A DNA stretch of 22,613 bases from J084 sp964471405 (GCA_964471405.1 CAYYGH010000047.1:1-22613), one strand, 5' to 3'; shown: positions 13,511 through 21,925, numbered from the stretch's first letter. Numbers and translations are program-made. The notes: generated by a model from the sequence alone, not told the origin.

Positions 13511-14697
13511 TACCGTTTTCCCTCTCCTGCGGGCACGGGACCGCTTCCACCGGGATCGCGGCCGGCCTTGACATTTGCCCAGGCCCGGTTGCGCAGGCGC
13601 ACGACGCGCGGAGGATCCGGCCGGTCGGGGTAAAGCCGCGCCATCGTGCCGGCATCGGGATAGATCATCGGGTCATCGCGAATTGCCGGCGGCAGCAGGG
13701 CGCGGGCGTCGCGATTGGGGGTGGCATAAAGCGTGGCCACGCTGTTTGCCGCCGCAATCTCGGGCCTGAGGAGAAAATCGATCAGCCGATGGGCATTGCG
13801 CGGATGCGGAGCGTCGGCCGGGATCGCAAGAATGTCAAACCAGATGATCGTGCCCTCCTTCGGGATCACATAGCGGATGTCGATCCCCTCGGCGGCATCG
13901 CGACGGGCCTGGTAGATGTCTCCCGACCAGCCGAGCGCCAGGCAGATTTCGCCATTGGCCAGATCATCGATATAGGCGCTCGAATGGAAGTAGCGCACAT
14001 AGGGCTGAATACGCTGGATGAGCCGCATGCCCGCTTCAATGGTCTCACGGCTGGGGGATTCGGGATCGAGCCCGAGATAGTGCATGGTGATCCATTGCAG
14101 TTCGTCCGGTGCATCGAGGATGGCGATGCCGCAATCCGCAAAGCGGCGGGCGTTTTCAGGCTTGAACAGAAGATCCCAGCTGTCCAGAGGCGCATCCGGC
14201 ATGCGGGCCAGGATCTTGTTCACGTCATAGCCGAGGCCGGTGGTGCCGAACATGTAGGGCACACCGTGCTTCAGCCCCGGATCCAGCGGCTCCAGGCGCT
14301 GGAGGATGGCGGGATCCAGGTGGTGATAGTGCGGGAGGCGGTGGCGATCGATTTCCTGAAAAAGCCCCGCCTTCACCTGGACGGCGAAGAAGCTGCCCGA
14401 GGGCACGACGAGATCGTAACCCGTGGCGCCGGCCAGAAGTTTGCCCTCGAGGACGTCATTGGAGTCCATCGTATCATACCGGACGGTGATACCGGTCTCC
14501 TTTTCGAAGCGCGGAATGGTCTCCGGTGCGATATAGTCCGACCAGTTGTAGAAATTGACGACCGGTTCCTCCGTCCGGTCGGCTGCCTGCTCGGCCCGCT
14601 TTCCACAGCCTGCAAGAAGCAGAAGGATGACGAGAATTCCGCCGGCCGCCAGACGGCCGGAACGGCAATGACGCCGAGGATCGCAGGCTGCTCCCAT
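13510..14697 (-). CDS. potF: Putrescine-binding periplasmic protein PotF (predicted lipoprotein)
   Basis: This is a 395-residue solute-binding protein that delivers putrescine to PotH/PotI. A basic n-region, a hydrophobic core (ILVILLLLAG) and lipobox LLAGC with Cys31 predict lipid anchoring. E. coli PotF is soluble, so the anchor is notable. Ligand-pocket landmarks of PotF are kept: NWSDYIAP (51-58), VPSGSF (98-103), DAPDE, GWSGD and the WFD near IPKEG. One aromatic after GWSGD is Tyr in IYQ, where E. coli has Trp in VWQ. The ATG at 14697 has AGGAG upstream; a GTG at 14724 lacks one. The gene starts 178 bp after puuA, with a stem-loop in between. Confidence 0.92.
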   Translation of the reverse strand: MGAACDPRRHCRSGRLAAGGILVILLLLAGCGKRAEQAADRTEEPVVNFYNWSDYIAPETIPRFEKETGITVRYDTMDSNDVLEGKLLAGATGYDLVVPSGSFFAVQVKAGLFQEIDRHRLPHYHHLDPAILQRLEPLDPGLKHGVPYMFGTTGLGYDVNKILARMPDAPLDSWDLLFKPENARRFADCGIAILDAPDELQWITMHYLGLDPESPSRETIEAGMRLIQRIQPYVRYFHSSAYIDDLANGEICLALGWSGDIYQARRDAAEGIDIRYVIPKEGTIIWFDILAIPADAPHPRNAHRLIDFLLRPEIAAANSVATLYATPNRDARALLPPAIRDDPMIYPDAGTMARLYPDRPDPPRVVRLRNRAWANVKAGRDPGGSGPVPAGEGKR

Positions 14698-14748
14698 TTC
14701 CGGCTTCGCTCCTGTCACTGCCACCGGTGAATGGGCGGGCAGCTCACG

Positions 14749-14777
14749 GACACGGGCGTTGTGGGCATGCCCGTGTC
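14749..14777. repeat. Stem-loop in the puuA-potF intergenic region
   Basis: GACACGGGC (14749-14757) and GCCCGTGTC (14769-14777) make a perfect 9-bp stem with an 11-nt loop. No T-run follows on the transcript (minus) strand. In the middle of an operon, such a stem can set different mRNA levels for upstream and downstream genes; that is inference. Confidence 0.5.
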
Positions 14778-14875
14778 TGTTCCGTTCGGGATGATGTGCC
14801 GATCGTCCATTCCTTCATCCCCTTTCCTGGCTTGCAAGGCCCATCACCGGCCTGCGGCGAACAGCAGGTGGTCCC

Positions 14876-16276
14876 TCATATATTGAGCATCAGATGGCGG
14901 ATTTCCCACGGCGAGAGAACGCTGTAGTAGTCGTGGTATTCGAGTTTCTTGACTTCTACGAACAGCTTCACGAACTCGGCCCCCAGCACGTCGGCAAGCT
15001 CCTCGCAGTCTTCGAGTTCTTCAAGCCCTTCCAGATAGTGCAGGGGCAGGGTGCGGCTCTTCTTTTCATAGGCGGAGGTGCGAAGAGGACGGGAGGGCCG
15101 AATCTGCTCGACCATGCCAAGATAGCCGCAGGCAAGCGAAGCCGCGATGGCGAGATAGGGATTGACGTCGGCGCCCGCGATCCGGTTCTCCACGCGCCGG
15201 TTTTCAGGACCGCTGATCGGCACGCGCAGGCCCACGGTCCGATTCTCGCGCCCCCAATGGGTGTTGACGGGCGCCGACATCCCGGGTGCGATCCGGCGGT
15301 AGGAGTTCATGTAGGGCGCAAGCAGCGGCATGGCCGCCGGCAGATACTTCTGCAGTCCACCGATGTGGTAATGGAAGAGCTCGGTATCCTCGCCCGCATC
15401 ATCCGCGAACAGATTGCGTCCCGTGGCCATGTCCTCGACCGACTGGTGGATGTGCATGGAGGAACCCATGTGGTCGGGATAGGGCTTGGCCATGAAGGAG
15501 GCGAACATGCCATGCTTGATGGCCGCCTGGCGGATGAGCCGCTTCAGATAGAAGGACTGATCGGCGAGCGCGAGCGGGTCGCCGTGGCGCAGGTTGAACT
15601 CGAACTGCGCGGGGCCGGCTTCATGCACCAGCGTGTCGATGGCGATCCGCTGGGTTTCACAGAAGTCATAGATGTCGTCAAAGAGCACGCCGAACTCGTC
15701 CACACCATCGATCGAGAAGGAATCGATCCCGCAATCCACGCGGCCCGAGCGGCCCCGCGGGACGGCCGGCGGCGCATCGGGTTCGTCGCGGCGGGCAAGC
15801 AGATAGAATTCGAATTCGGGCGCGATCACGGGGCGCCAGCCTTTGCGCTCATAAAGCGCGATGACGCGTCGCAGCACCTCGCGCGGATTGAACGGCACCG
15901 GCTGTCCCGTCCCGTAGTAGGCGTCACAGATCACGCAGGCGGTGGGCTCGTTCTGCCAGGGCACGAGCACCAGCGTATCGAGCTGGGGCAGGAGCAGGAC
16001 ATCCGGTTCGGTGACCGGCACGAGGCCCTGGTAGACGTATTCGCCCGAGACCGTCATCGAGAAGATGCTTTCCGGCAGGCGCAGCCCACGGGTCTGGATG
16101 GACTCGATGAACTTCAGACGCGGCATGGCCTTGCCTCGGGGGATGCCGGCGAAATCGGTGACCATGACCTCGACATCGTCGACATCCTGGTCGATGAGCC
16201 ACTGGTTGACCTCCTGCAGGCGCTCTGCCGGAATTTCGGGCAGCGGGCGTGGTCTGCGCTTCCGGCGGGGAGTCAT
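14876..16276 (-). CDS. puuA: Gamma-glutamylputrescine synthetase (glutamine synthetase family)
   Basis: This is a 466-residue enzyme of the glutamine-synthetase fold, near the length of E. coli PuuA. It has an N-terminal beta-grasp part with VMVTDFAGIPRGKAMP (38-53). The catalytic motifs are APEFEFYL, HEAGPAQFEFNLRHGD and SSMHIHQS, then GRENRTVGLRVPISG and a C-terminal RVENRIAGADVNPYLA. It would ligate glutamate to putrescine using ATP, making gamma-glutamylputrescine in the cytoplasm. The ATG at 16276 overlaps the puuD stop (ATGA) and has AGGAG eight bases upstream. The operon context with potFGHI, puuB and puuD favours PuuA over nitrogen-assimilating GlnA or other GlnT-like enzymes. Confidence 0.92.
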   Translation of the reverse strand: MTPRRKRRPRPLPEIPAERLQEVNQWLIDQDVDDVEVMVTDFAGIPRGKAMPRLKFIESIQTRGLRLPESIFSMTVSGEYVYQGLVPVTEPDVLLLPQLDTLVLVPWQNEPTACVICDAYYGTGQPVPFNPREVLRRVIALYERKGWRPVIAPEFEFYLLARRDEPDAPPAVPRGRSGRVDCGIDSFSIDGVDEFGVLFDDIYDFCETQRIAIDTLVHEAGPAQFEFNLRHGDPLALADQSFYLKRLIRQAAIKHGMFASFMAKPYPDHMGSSMHIHQSVEDMATGRNLFADDAGEDTELFHYHIGGLQKYLPAAMPLLAPYMNSYRRIAPGMSAPVNTHWGRENRTVGLRVPISGPENRRVENRIAGADVNPYLAIAASLACGYLGMVEQIRPSRPLRTSAYEKKSRTLPLHYLEGLEELEDCEELADVLGAEFVKLFVEVKKLEYHDYYSVLSPWEIRHLMLNI

Positions 16277-17055
16277 GATGCTTTCTCCTTTCCGGCGTCC
16301 GCTTGCCGGCGGGCATGATGACGGGCCCGGACCGCGGCCGCGAAACGGCGGAAGAGTTCGCGGTGGTGCGGGATGCTGTCGGCTTCCCATTCCGGATGCC
16401 ACTGGACGCCGATGGCGAATGTGCGAGCGCCGCGGACCCGGACGGCCTCGACGGTGCCGTCTTCGGCGGTGGCTTCCACGGCAAGGGACGGGGCAAGATC
16501 CCGGATTCCCTGAGCGTGGAGCGAGTTGACCATGATCCTTTCCACACCCAGCCACTGCGCCAGCAGACCGTCGGGTGCGAGATGAACCGGATGCCGAGGC
16601 GCATACTGTCGGGCAAGCGGCGCATCGGGGTCTTCCCGGTGATCCTGCCGGCCCGGAACATCGGCCAGATGCTGATGAAGGCTGCCGCCGAGGGCGACAT
16701 TGAGCTCCTGGAAGCCCCGGCAGATGGCAAGCAGCGGCACGCCAAGGGCGATCGCCCGGGGGATGAGGGCGAGGGCGGTGCGGTCGCGCTGCGGGTCCTG
16801 CTTCGTGCCGGGCCGGGCCGGCTCTCCACCGTAGTGGGCGGGGTCCACATTCGAAAGCGCGCCCGGCAGGAGCAGGCCGTCAAGGACCGGCAGCAGCGCC
16901 TCGGGATCAAGCGGCTCCGGCAGCACCGGGATCAGCCAGGGCAGCGCTTCCACGATCCCGGTGACGGGCAGGATGTACTTCTCTCCCACGCAATGGAAGA
17001 GATGCTGGCCGATCCGTTCGGCATCGCAGACGATCCCGACGACAGGACGCGACAT
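16273..17055 (-). CDS. puuD: Gamma-glutamyl-GABA hydrolase (class I glutamine amidotransferase-like)
   Basis: This is a 260-residue peptidase C26-type hydrolase that releases GABA and glutamate from gamma-glutamyl-GABA. The nucleophile elbow is AICRGFQELNVALGG with Cys112, and the His/Glu pair is GVQWHPEWE with His220 and Glu222. The oxyanion region reads DGLLLPGALSNVDP (59-72). The N-terminus SRPVVGIVC is typical of PuuD, which is why I start at the ATG at 17055; further in-frame ATGs upstream would add residues without homology. A GGGAG lies seven bases upstream of it. It is the first gene of the leftward putrescine operon and is translationally coupled to puuA. Confidence 0.9.
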   Translation of the reverse strand: MSRPVVGIVCDAERIGQHLFHCVGEKYILPVTGIVEALPWLIPVLPEPLDPEALLPVLDGLLLPGALSNVDPAHYGGEPARPGTKQDPQRDRTALALIPRAIALGVPLLAICRGFQELNVALGGSLHQHLADVPGRQDHREDPDAPLARQYAPRHPVHLAPDGLLAQWLGVERIMVNSLHAQGIRDLAPSLAVEATAEDGTVEAVRVRGARTFAIGVQWHPEWEADSIPHHRELFRRFAAAVRARHHARRQADAGKEKAS

Positions 17056-17109
17056 CCTCCGGCTCCCGTTGCTCACGATCTGACGCATCTCATGCCCACC
17101 CGCGGGGCA

Positions 17110-17136
17110 ATGTTCAGATGCCTCTTTCCCTGTCAA
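17110..17136 (-). promoter_or_regulatory. Candidate promoter of the puu-pot operon
   Basis: On the minus strand a perfect -35 box TTGACA (17136-17131) is followed by a weak -10 candidate AACATT at a 16-bp distance. Transcription would start near 17103, about 48 nt upstream of puuD. The -10 match is poor, so this is tentative. Confidence 0.33.
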
Positions 17137-17313
17137 GGAAAACGGAGATGCGCAAGGCATGCTGCCGGCAAGAAACACGCCTTTCCCCCCGACCGGAGCT
17201 GTGCTAGGCGGCTGCGCTGCGGCACCCGGGTGGCGGGTGCGTCAGCTGCAGTTCAGGCTGTCAGGTGGATGCGCCGCAAGGAAAGGCGGCGACAACGCGC
17301 AAGGGAGGAAACC

Positions 17314-19767
17314 ATGGGCGCACCGGACAACGGCAGGACCATTCGCCGGTGGCTGGGGGCGACAGCCTGTGTCTGGACGGTCATGAGCGGGGGGCTGCCG
17401 GCTGCCGGACAGACGCAGACGGATATGGGCGAGGATGAGGCCGGTGTGATCGAGGAGATCGTGATCACCGCCCAGTACCGGCGCGAGTCGCTCAAGGACG
17501 TGCCGATCGCCGTCAGCGCCTATGACGAGAGCTTCATGCGCACCACCAAGCTCGACGACGTGAAGGACCTGATCGACTTCACGCCGGGCTTCGCGGGCAA
17601 GTCCAAGGACAGCTTCGTCGACACGATCTCGGTGCGCGGCATCGTCACCAACGACTTCGGCGTCGGCGGGGATCCCTCCATCGGCATCTTCAAGGACGGC
17701 GTCTATCAGGGGCGCACGGGTGCCGCGATCACGAGCTTCTACGACATGGAGCGCGCCGAGGCGCTGCGCGGTCCCCAGGGCTTCCTCTTCGGCCGCAACG
17801 CGATCTCGGGCGCGATCTCGCTCGCCGTCAACAAGCCGGACCCGGACGCCTTCGATGCCGACTTCTTCGCCGGCTTCGGCGAGCGCGCCCATGTCGAGAC
17901 GAACGCGATGGTCAACGTCCCGCTCGGCGAGGGCTGGGCGATGCGGATCGCCGGCTACTTCTTCAACGAGGACGGCTACGTCGACAATTTCGCCGATCCG
18001 GCGCCGCAGGATCTGGCCGCCGTGCCGAAGCTGCGCAAGCTCGCCGCCAAGGGGCGCCGGCCCGATCTCATCAAGGCGCGCAAGGAGGCGGGCCGGCTCT
18101 CCTTCGGCTATCGCGGCGAACGCCTGACGGTCAATCTGATCGCGGAGGCCGAGGTGCGCGACCAGTCCGGCACCATCTATCGCGCGATTCAGGACGATCC
18201 CGTCACAAGCGAGGATCTGGGGCTCGTGATCCGCGGCAACGGCCGCGACGCGGATACGGATCTGGGTGCGGGCACCCGCGACGATGGGCGCATCGTCTCG
18301 TTCACGGGGCTCATCGACTACGACCTCGGTTTCGCCACGCTCACCAGCATCTCCGGCGTGCGCACGCATCATTACCACTACAAGGAGGACTTCGACGGCA
18401 CGCCGCTCGTCATCAACAACTATTTCCAGGACCAGCAGGGCGACTACTTCAGCCAGGAGCTGAGGCTGGTCTCCTCGACCCCGGGGCCGTTCCAGTGGTT
18501 CCTCGGCGCCTCCGTCTACAAGGAGGAGATCGACGCGCACTTCGCCCAGCAGGCCGACGAGGAGCTGATGTGCGAGGCCTTCGAAGAGGTAAGCTGCAGC
18601 GAGCTGCTGGAAGGCGATTTTACCCCCAATCCGCTGGGGCTGTTCGAGACGAATGATGCGCGCGGCCGCTACAAGGGCTTTGCGCTGTATGCGGATGCGA
18701 CCTACGAGGTGCTGCCGCGGCTCGAGCTCAACGCCGGCATCCGCTACACCTACGACCGCAAGAACTTCGGGCTCAGAATCAACCCGGTCGACAGCGACCT
18801 CGGGCCCTTCTTCGTCTTCGGCTACATCACGGATCCGGCGGTCAACAACGGCTTCATCACCGAGACGCGGCACTGGGACCAGGTGACGCCGCGTTTCACG
18901 GCGCGCTGGCACGTGAGCGACGAGACGACCGTTTGGGCGAGCGTGACCAAGGGCTACAAGGCGGGCGGCTTCGGCACCTTCTCGCTCACCCTTCCGACAC
19001 CCGAGGAGCTCGGCTTTACGCCCGAGGAGATCCAGGCCTGCGCCGACGAGGAGCTCGGCGTCTTCTGCGTCGTCAACGACGACGGCACGGTGCCGGAGGG
19101 CACGCGGCTGTCGGCCTTCGACCCCGAGAAGGTCTGGTCGTACGAGGCGGGCATCAAGGGCAGCCTTCTGGGGCGCGTGCTCCAGTACGACCTCAACGTC
19201 TACTACTACGACTACAAGGATCTGCAGATCACCTTCTTCGACGAGGTGCTGCTCAACACGCTGGTCGCCAATGTCGGCCAGGTGGACGGTCTGGGCTTCG
19301 AAGGCACGATCAGGGCGCGGCCGGGCGAGCGCTGGAACCTGCTGCTGTCGGTGGCCTATTCGCACACCGACATCGCGAAGGTGCCGGCCAGCATCTGCGA
19401 GGACTGCGACGGCAACCGGCTCACCCAGAATCCCAAATGGACCTTCGGCGGGCTGCTGCAATACGCTCATCCGCTGCCGCGCGGGCGGCTCCTGTTCTCG
19501 ACCGAGCTGCACGCCCAGACGGACTTTTTCGGCGGGCTGGACAATCTCCAGCTCACCAAGATCCAGGGCTATGCGGATGTGGGGCTCAGACTCGCCTATG
19601 AGGCCGATGCGGGCTGGGAGGTGGCCGTCTACGTGGACAACGTCACGAACGACCTCTACTATGATGGTGCCAATGACGGCGAGTTTCCGATTCCCTCCAC
19701 CTTCTTCGGGCCGTCGCGGCCGCGCACATTCGGCATCGACTTCTACTGGCGCTTCGGTGGCGGCTGA
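17314..19767 (+). CDS. TonB-dependent outer-membrane receptor
   Basis: This is an 817-residue protein. A signal peptide (GATACVWTVMSGGLPAAG, near residues 15-32) precedes a TonB-box/plug start, EEIVITAQYRRESLKDVP. The plug (about 50-170) includes DVKDLIDFTPG, ISVRGI and ERAEALRGPQGFLFGRN. The rest is a beta-barrel rich in alternating aromatic strands, ending near FYWRFGGG. Such receptors import siderophores, vitamin B12, sugars or other solutes using TonB energy. The ATG at 17314 has GGAGG five bases upstream. It is transcribed divergently from puuD across 258 bp. Mature cysteines occur as C420/C428, C576/C585 and C695/C698 in acidic segments. Codon choice is markedly C/G-ending for most of the gene but looser at about 18580-18720. 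Substrate unknown; a polyamine-linked compound is my inference from neighbours. Confidence 0.92.
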   Translation: MGAPDNGRTIRRWLGATACVWTVMSGGLPAAGQTQTDMGEDEAGVIEEIVITAQYRRESLKDVPIAVSAYDESFMRTTKLDDVKDLIDFTPGFAGKSKDSFVDTISVRGIVTNDFGVGGDPSIGIFKDGVYQGRTGAAITSFYDMERAEALRGPQGFLFGRNAISGAISLAVNKPDPDAFDADFFAGFGERAHVETNAMVNVPLGEGWAMRIAGYFFNEDGYVDNFADPAPQDLAAVPKLRKLAAKGRRPDLIKARKEAGRLSFGYRGERLTVNLIAEAEVRDQSGTIYRAIQDDPVTSEDLGLVIRGNGRDADTDLGAGTRDDGRIVSFTGLIDYDLGFATLTSISGVRTHHYHYKEDFDGTPLVINNYFQDQQGDYFSQELRLVSSTPGPFQWFLGASVYKEEIDAHFAQQADEELMCEAFEEVSCSELLEGDFTPNPLGLFETNDARGRYKGFALYADATYEVLPRLELNAGIRYTYDRKNFGLRINPVDSDLGPFFVFGYITDPAVNNGFITETRHWDQVTPRFTARWHVSDETTVWASVTKGYKAGGFGTFSLTLPTPEELGFTPEEIQACADEELGVFCVVNDDGTVPEGTRLSAFDPEKVWSYEAGIKGSLLGRVLQYDLNVYYYDYKDLQITFFDEVLLNTLVANVGQVDGLGFEGTIRARPGERWNLLLSVAYSHTDIAKVPASICEDCDGNRLTQNPKWTFGGLLQYAHPLPRGRLLFSTELHAQTDFFGGLDNLQLTKIQGYADVGLRLAYEADAGWEVAVYVDNVTNDLYYDGANDGEFPIPSTFFGPSRPRTFGIDFYWRFGGG

Positions 19768-19777
19768 TGCGCGGGGC

Positions 19778-19803
19778 GGCCGGTGCAGCTTCGCGGACCG
19801 GCC
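19778..19803. repeat. Hairpin just downstream of the TonB receptor gene
   Basis: GGCCGGT (19778-19784) and ACCGGCC (19797-19803) make a 7-bp GC stem with a 12-nt loop, starting 11 bp after the stop codon. No T-run follows, so it is at most a weak terminator or an mRNA 3'-end stabiliser. Confidence 0.4.
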
Positions 19804-19852
19804 CGCTGAATGCGGCGAAATTCGCCTTGCCACATCTTGTGCTCAGGTGATG

Positions 19853-19866
19853 ATCATGCGCATGAT
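19853..19866. promoter_or_regulatory. Perfect 14-bp palindrome upstream of parE
   Basis: ATCATGCGCATGAT is a perfect palindrome, flanked symmetrically by ATG spacers and GTG/CAC outer arms (19847-19872). It lies about 77 bp upstream of the parE start. Its form suggests a binding site for a dimeric regulator; no such protein can be named. Confidence 0.4.
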
Positions 19867-19942
19867 ATGCACCATGGCCGGTCATGGCGGGAGGCTTTCC
19901 CGTCACTCGCGCGGGGCATGATGGGATCAGACGGAAGTTGTG

Positions 19943-21925
19943 ATGAGTGATCTGTTTTCGGCCGTGAAATCGGGCAGCCAGGCCTATTCGGCTGCCGACA
20001 TCGAGGTTCTCGAAGGCCTTGAGCCGGTGCGCAAGCGTCCGGGCATGTATGTGGGCGGCACCGACCGGCGGGCGTTGCATCATCTGGTTGCCGAGGTGCT
20101 GGACAACGCGATGGACGAGGCGGTTGCCGGCCATGCCAGCCGCATCGAGGTCACGATGCTGGCCGATGGCCGTGTGCGGATCGCCGACAACGGGCGCGGC
20201 ATCCCCGTCGATCCCCATCCCAAATTCCCCGACAAGTCCGCCCTGGAGGTCATTCTGACCACGCTGCATTCCGGCGGCAAGTTCAAGGCGGGCGTGTATC
20301 GGGCGGCGGGTGGTCTGCATGGTGTCGGGATTTCCGTGGTCAATGCCCTGAGTGCGGAGCTGGAAATCGAAGTCGCCCGCAATCGCCGTCTCTACCGGCA
20401 ACGCTATCGGCAGGGACGCCCGCTGGGGCCGCTGGAGGAGGTCGGCGCAGCGCCCAACCGGCGGGGGACGACGGTAACCTTTCGTCCGGATCCCGCCATC
20501 TTCGGCGAGGACGCCCGCTTCGAGCCGGCCCGGATCTTCCGCATGGTCAAGGCCAAGGCCTATCTCTTTCAGGGCGTGACCATCCATTGGCGATGCGCGC
20601 GTGACCTGCTGCCGCCCGGCGGTGACGTGCCGGCGGAGGCCGAACTCCATTTTCCCGGTGGCTTGCGGGACTTCCTGGCGAATGAACTGGAGGGTCGCAG
20701 TCTGGCAGGCGATACGATCTTTTCGGGCCGCGCCGCCCCCGATGGGGAGGGCATGGTCGAATGGGCGGTTGCCTGGCCAATTCAGGGGGACGGTTTTCTT
20801 GTCAGCTACTGCAATACGGTTCCCACACCGGACGGTGGCACCCATGAGACGGCCTTCAAACTGGCGCTTGTGCGCTCGCTCAAGGCTTATGGCGACATGG
20901 CGGGGATCCGGCGCGCCCAGCAGCTCGTGACGGAAGATGTCGCCGGCGAGATGGCGGCAGCTCTGTCGGTATTCATCGCCGAGCCGCAATTCCAGGGCCA
21001 GACCAAGGAGCGGCTGTCCTCGCCGCAGGCCGGGCGGCTGGTGGACTCGGTCCTGCGCGATGCGTTCGATCACTGGCTGGCGGAAGATCCGGTGCGGGCC
21101 GACGCCATCCTGGGGCTGGCGCTCGACCGCATGGAGGAACGTCTGCGGCGGCGGGCCGAACGCGAAATCAGACGCAAGACCGCCACCAATCGCCACCGGG
21201 TGCGCCTGCCCGGCAAGCTCACGGACTGCAGCGAGGAGGATCCCGAGCGCAGTGAAATCTTCATCGTCGAAGGAGACTCGGCCGGCGGGTCGGCCAAGCA
21301 GGCGCGGGATCGCCGCTTCCAGGCGGTGCTGCCGATCCGCGGCAAGATTCTCAACGTCGCCTCGGCCAGCGCCGAGAAGATCCTGGCCAACCAGGAAATC
21401 CGCGACATCGTGCAGGCCCTGGGCTGCGGCATGGGGCGGGAATGCGATCCCGGTCGGCTGCGCTATGGCAAGATCATCATCATGACGGATGCCGATGTGG
21501 ACGGCATGCATATCGCAAGCCTGCTCATGACATTCTTCTTCCGGGAGATGCCGGCGGTTGTGCGGGCCGGTCACCTGTATCTGGCCCAGCCGCCTCTTTA
21601 CCGGCTGGCGCATGGTGCCGAGGTGGCCTATGCCCGCGACGATGCGCATCGCGAGGAGCTGCTTGCCACCATCTTCAAGGGACGCAAGGGAGTGCAGATT
21701 TCCCGTTTCAAAGGGCTGGGCGAGATGCCGCCGGCCCAGCTCAAGGAAACCACCATGGATCCACGCTCGCGCACCCTGGTGCGGGTGCGACTGCCGGAGG
21801 GGGCCGGCGCCCTGTCCGATACGCGCCGGCTCGTTGAGCGGCTGATGGGGCGCAAGGCGGAAGAGCGCTTCCGCTTTCTCCAGGAACACGCCCATCTGCT
21901 GGCTGCGGACGCCCTTGATCTGTAA
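19943..21925 (+). CDS. parE: DNA topoisomerase IV subunit B
   Basis: This is a 660-residue type IIA topoisomerase ATPase subunit that pairs with ParC to decatenate daughter chromosomes. The GHKL ATPase shows EVLDNAMDEA (51-60), DNGRGIP (82-88) and GGLHGVGISVVNALS (123-137). The TOPRIM domain shows EGDSAGG (443-449), PIRGKILNV (464-472) and DADVD (516-520), with FKGLGEM later. ParE rather than GyrB is indicated by the opening EVLEGLEPVRKRPGMYVGGTD, the shorter length without a GyrB insert, and the end RFRFLQEHA. The TOPRIM reads DADVDGMHI where many homologues have DGAHI. The ATG at 19943 has GGAAG five bases upstream; a GTG at 19940 is adjacent. Confidence 0.93.
   Translation: MSDLFSAVKSGSQAYSAADIEVLEGLEPVRKRPGMYVGGTDRRALHHLVAEVLDNAMDEAVAGHASRIEVTMLADGRVRIADNGRGIPVDPHPKFPDKSALEVILTTLHSGGKFKAGVYRAAGGLHGVGISVVNALSAELEIEVARNRRLYRQRYRQGRPLGPLEEVGAAPNRRGTTVTFRPDPAIFGEDARFEPARIFRMVKAKAYLFQGVTIHWRCARDLLPPGGDVPAEAELHFPGGLRDFLANELEGRSLAGDTIFSGRAAPDGEGMVEWAVAWPIQGDGFLVSYCNTVPTPDGGTHETAFKLALVRSLKAYGDMAGIRRAQQLVTEDVAGEMAAALSVFIAEPQFQGQTKERLSSPQAGRLVDSVLRDAFDHWLAEDPVRADAILGLALDRMEERLRRRAEREIRRKTATNRHRVRLPGKLTDCSEEDPERSEIFIVEGDSAGGSAKQARDRRFQAVLPIRGKILNVASASAEKILANQEIRDIVQALGCGMGRECDPGRLRYGKIIIMTDADVDGMHIASLLMTFFFREMPAVVRAGHLYLAQPPLYRLAHGAEVAYARDDAHREELLATIFKGRKGVQISRFKGLGEMPPAQLKETTMDPRSRTLVRVRLPEGAGALSDTRRLVERLMGRKAEERFRFLQEHAHLLAADALDL

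Noticed and set aside
14894..16318. 474-codon plus-strand frame across puuA
   Set aside because: It is antisense to puuA, which has every glutamine-synthetase motif. GC-rich codon structure explains the open shadow frame.
16303..17313. Upstream in-frame extension of the TonB receptor to 16303
   Set aside because: It would run antisense through puuD and place more than 330 unrelated residues before the signal peptide. The ATG at 17314 has a strong ribosome-binding site and is followed at once by a signal peptide.
17242..19833. 863-codon minus-strand open frame across the TonB receptor gene
   Set aside because: It is a by-product of the strong C/G-ending codon bias of the receptor gene. The translation is low-complexity, with no recognisable domain, while the sense frame has full family features.
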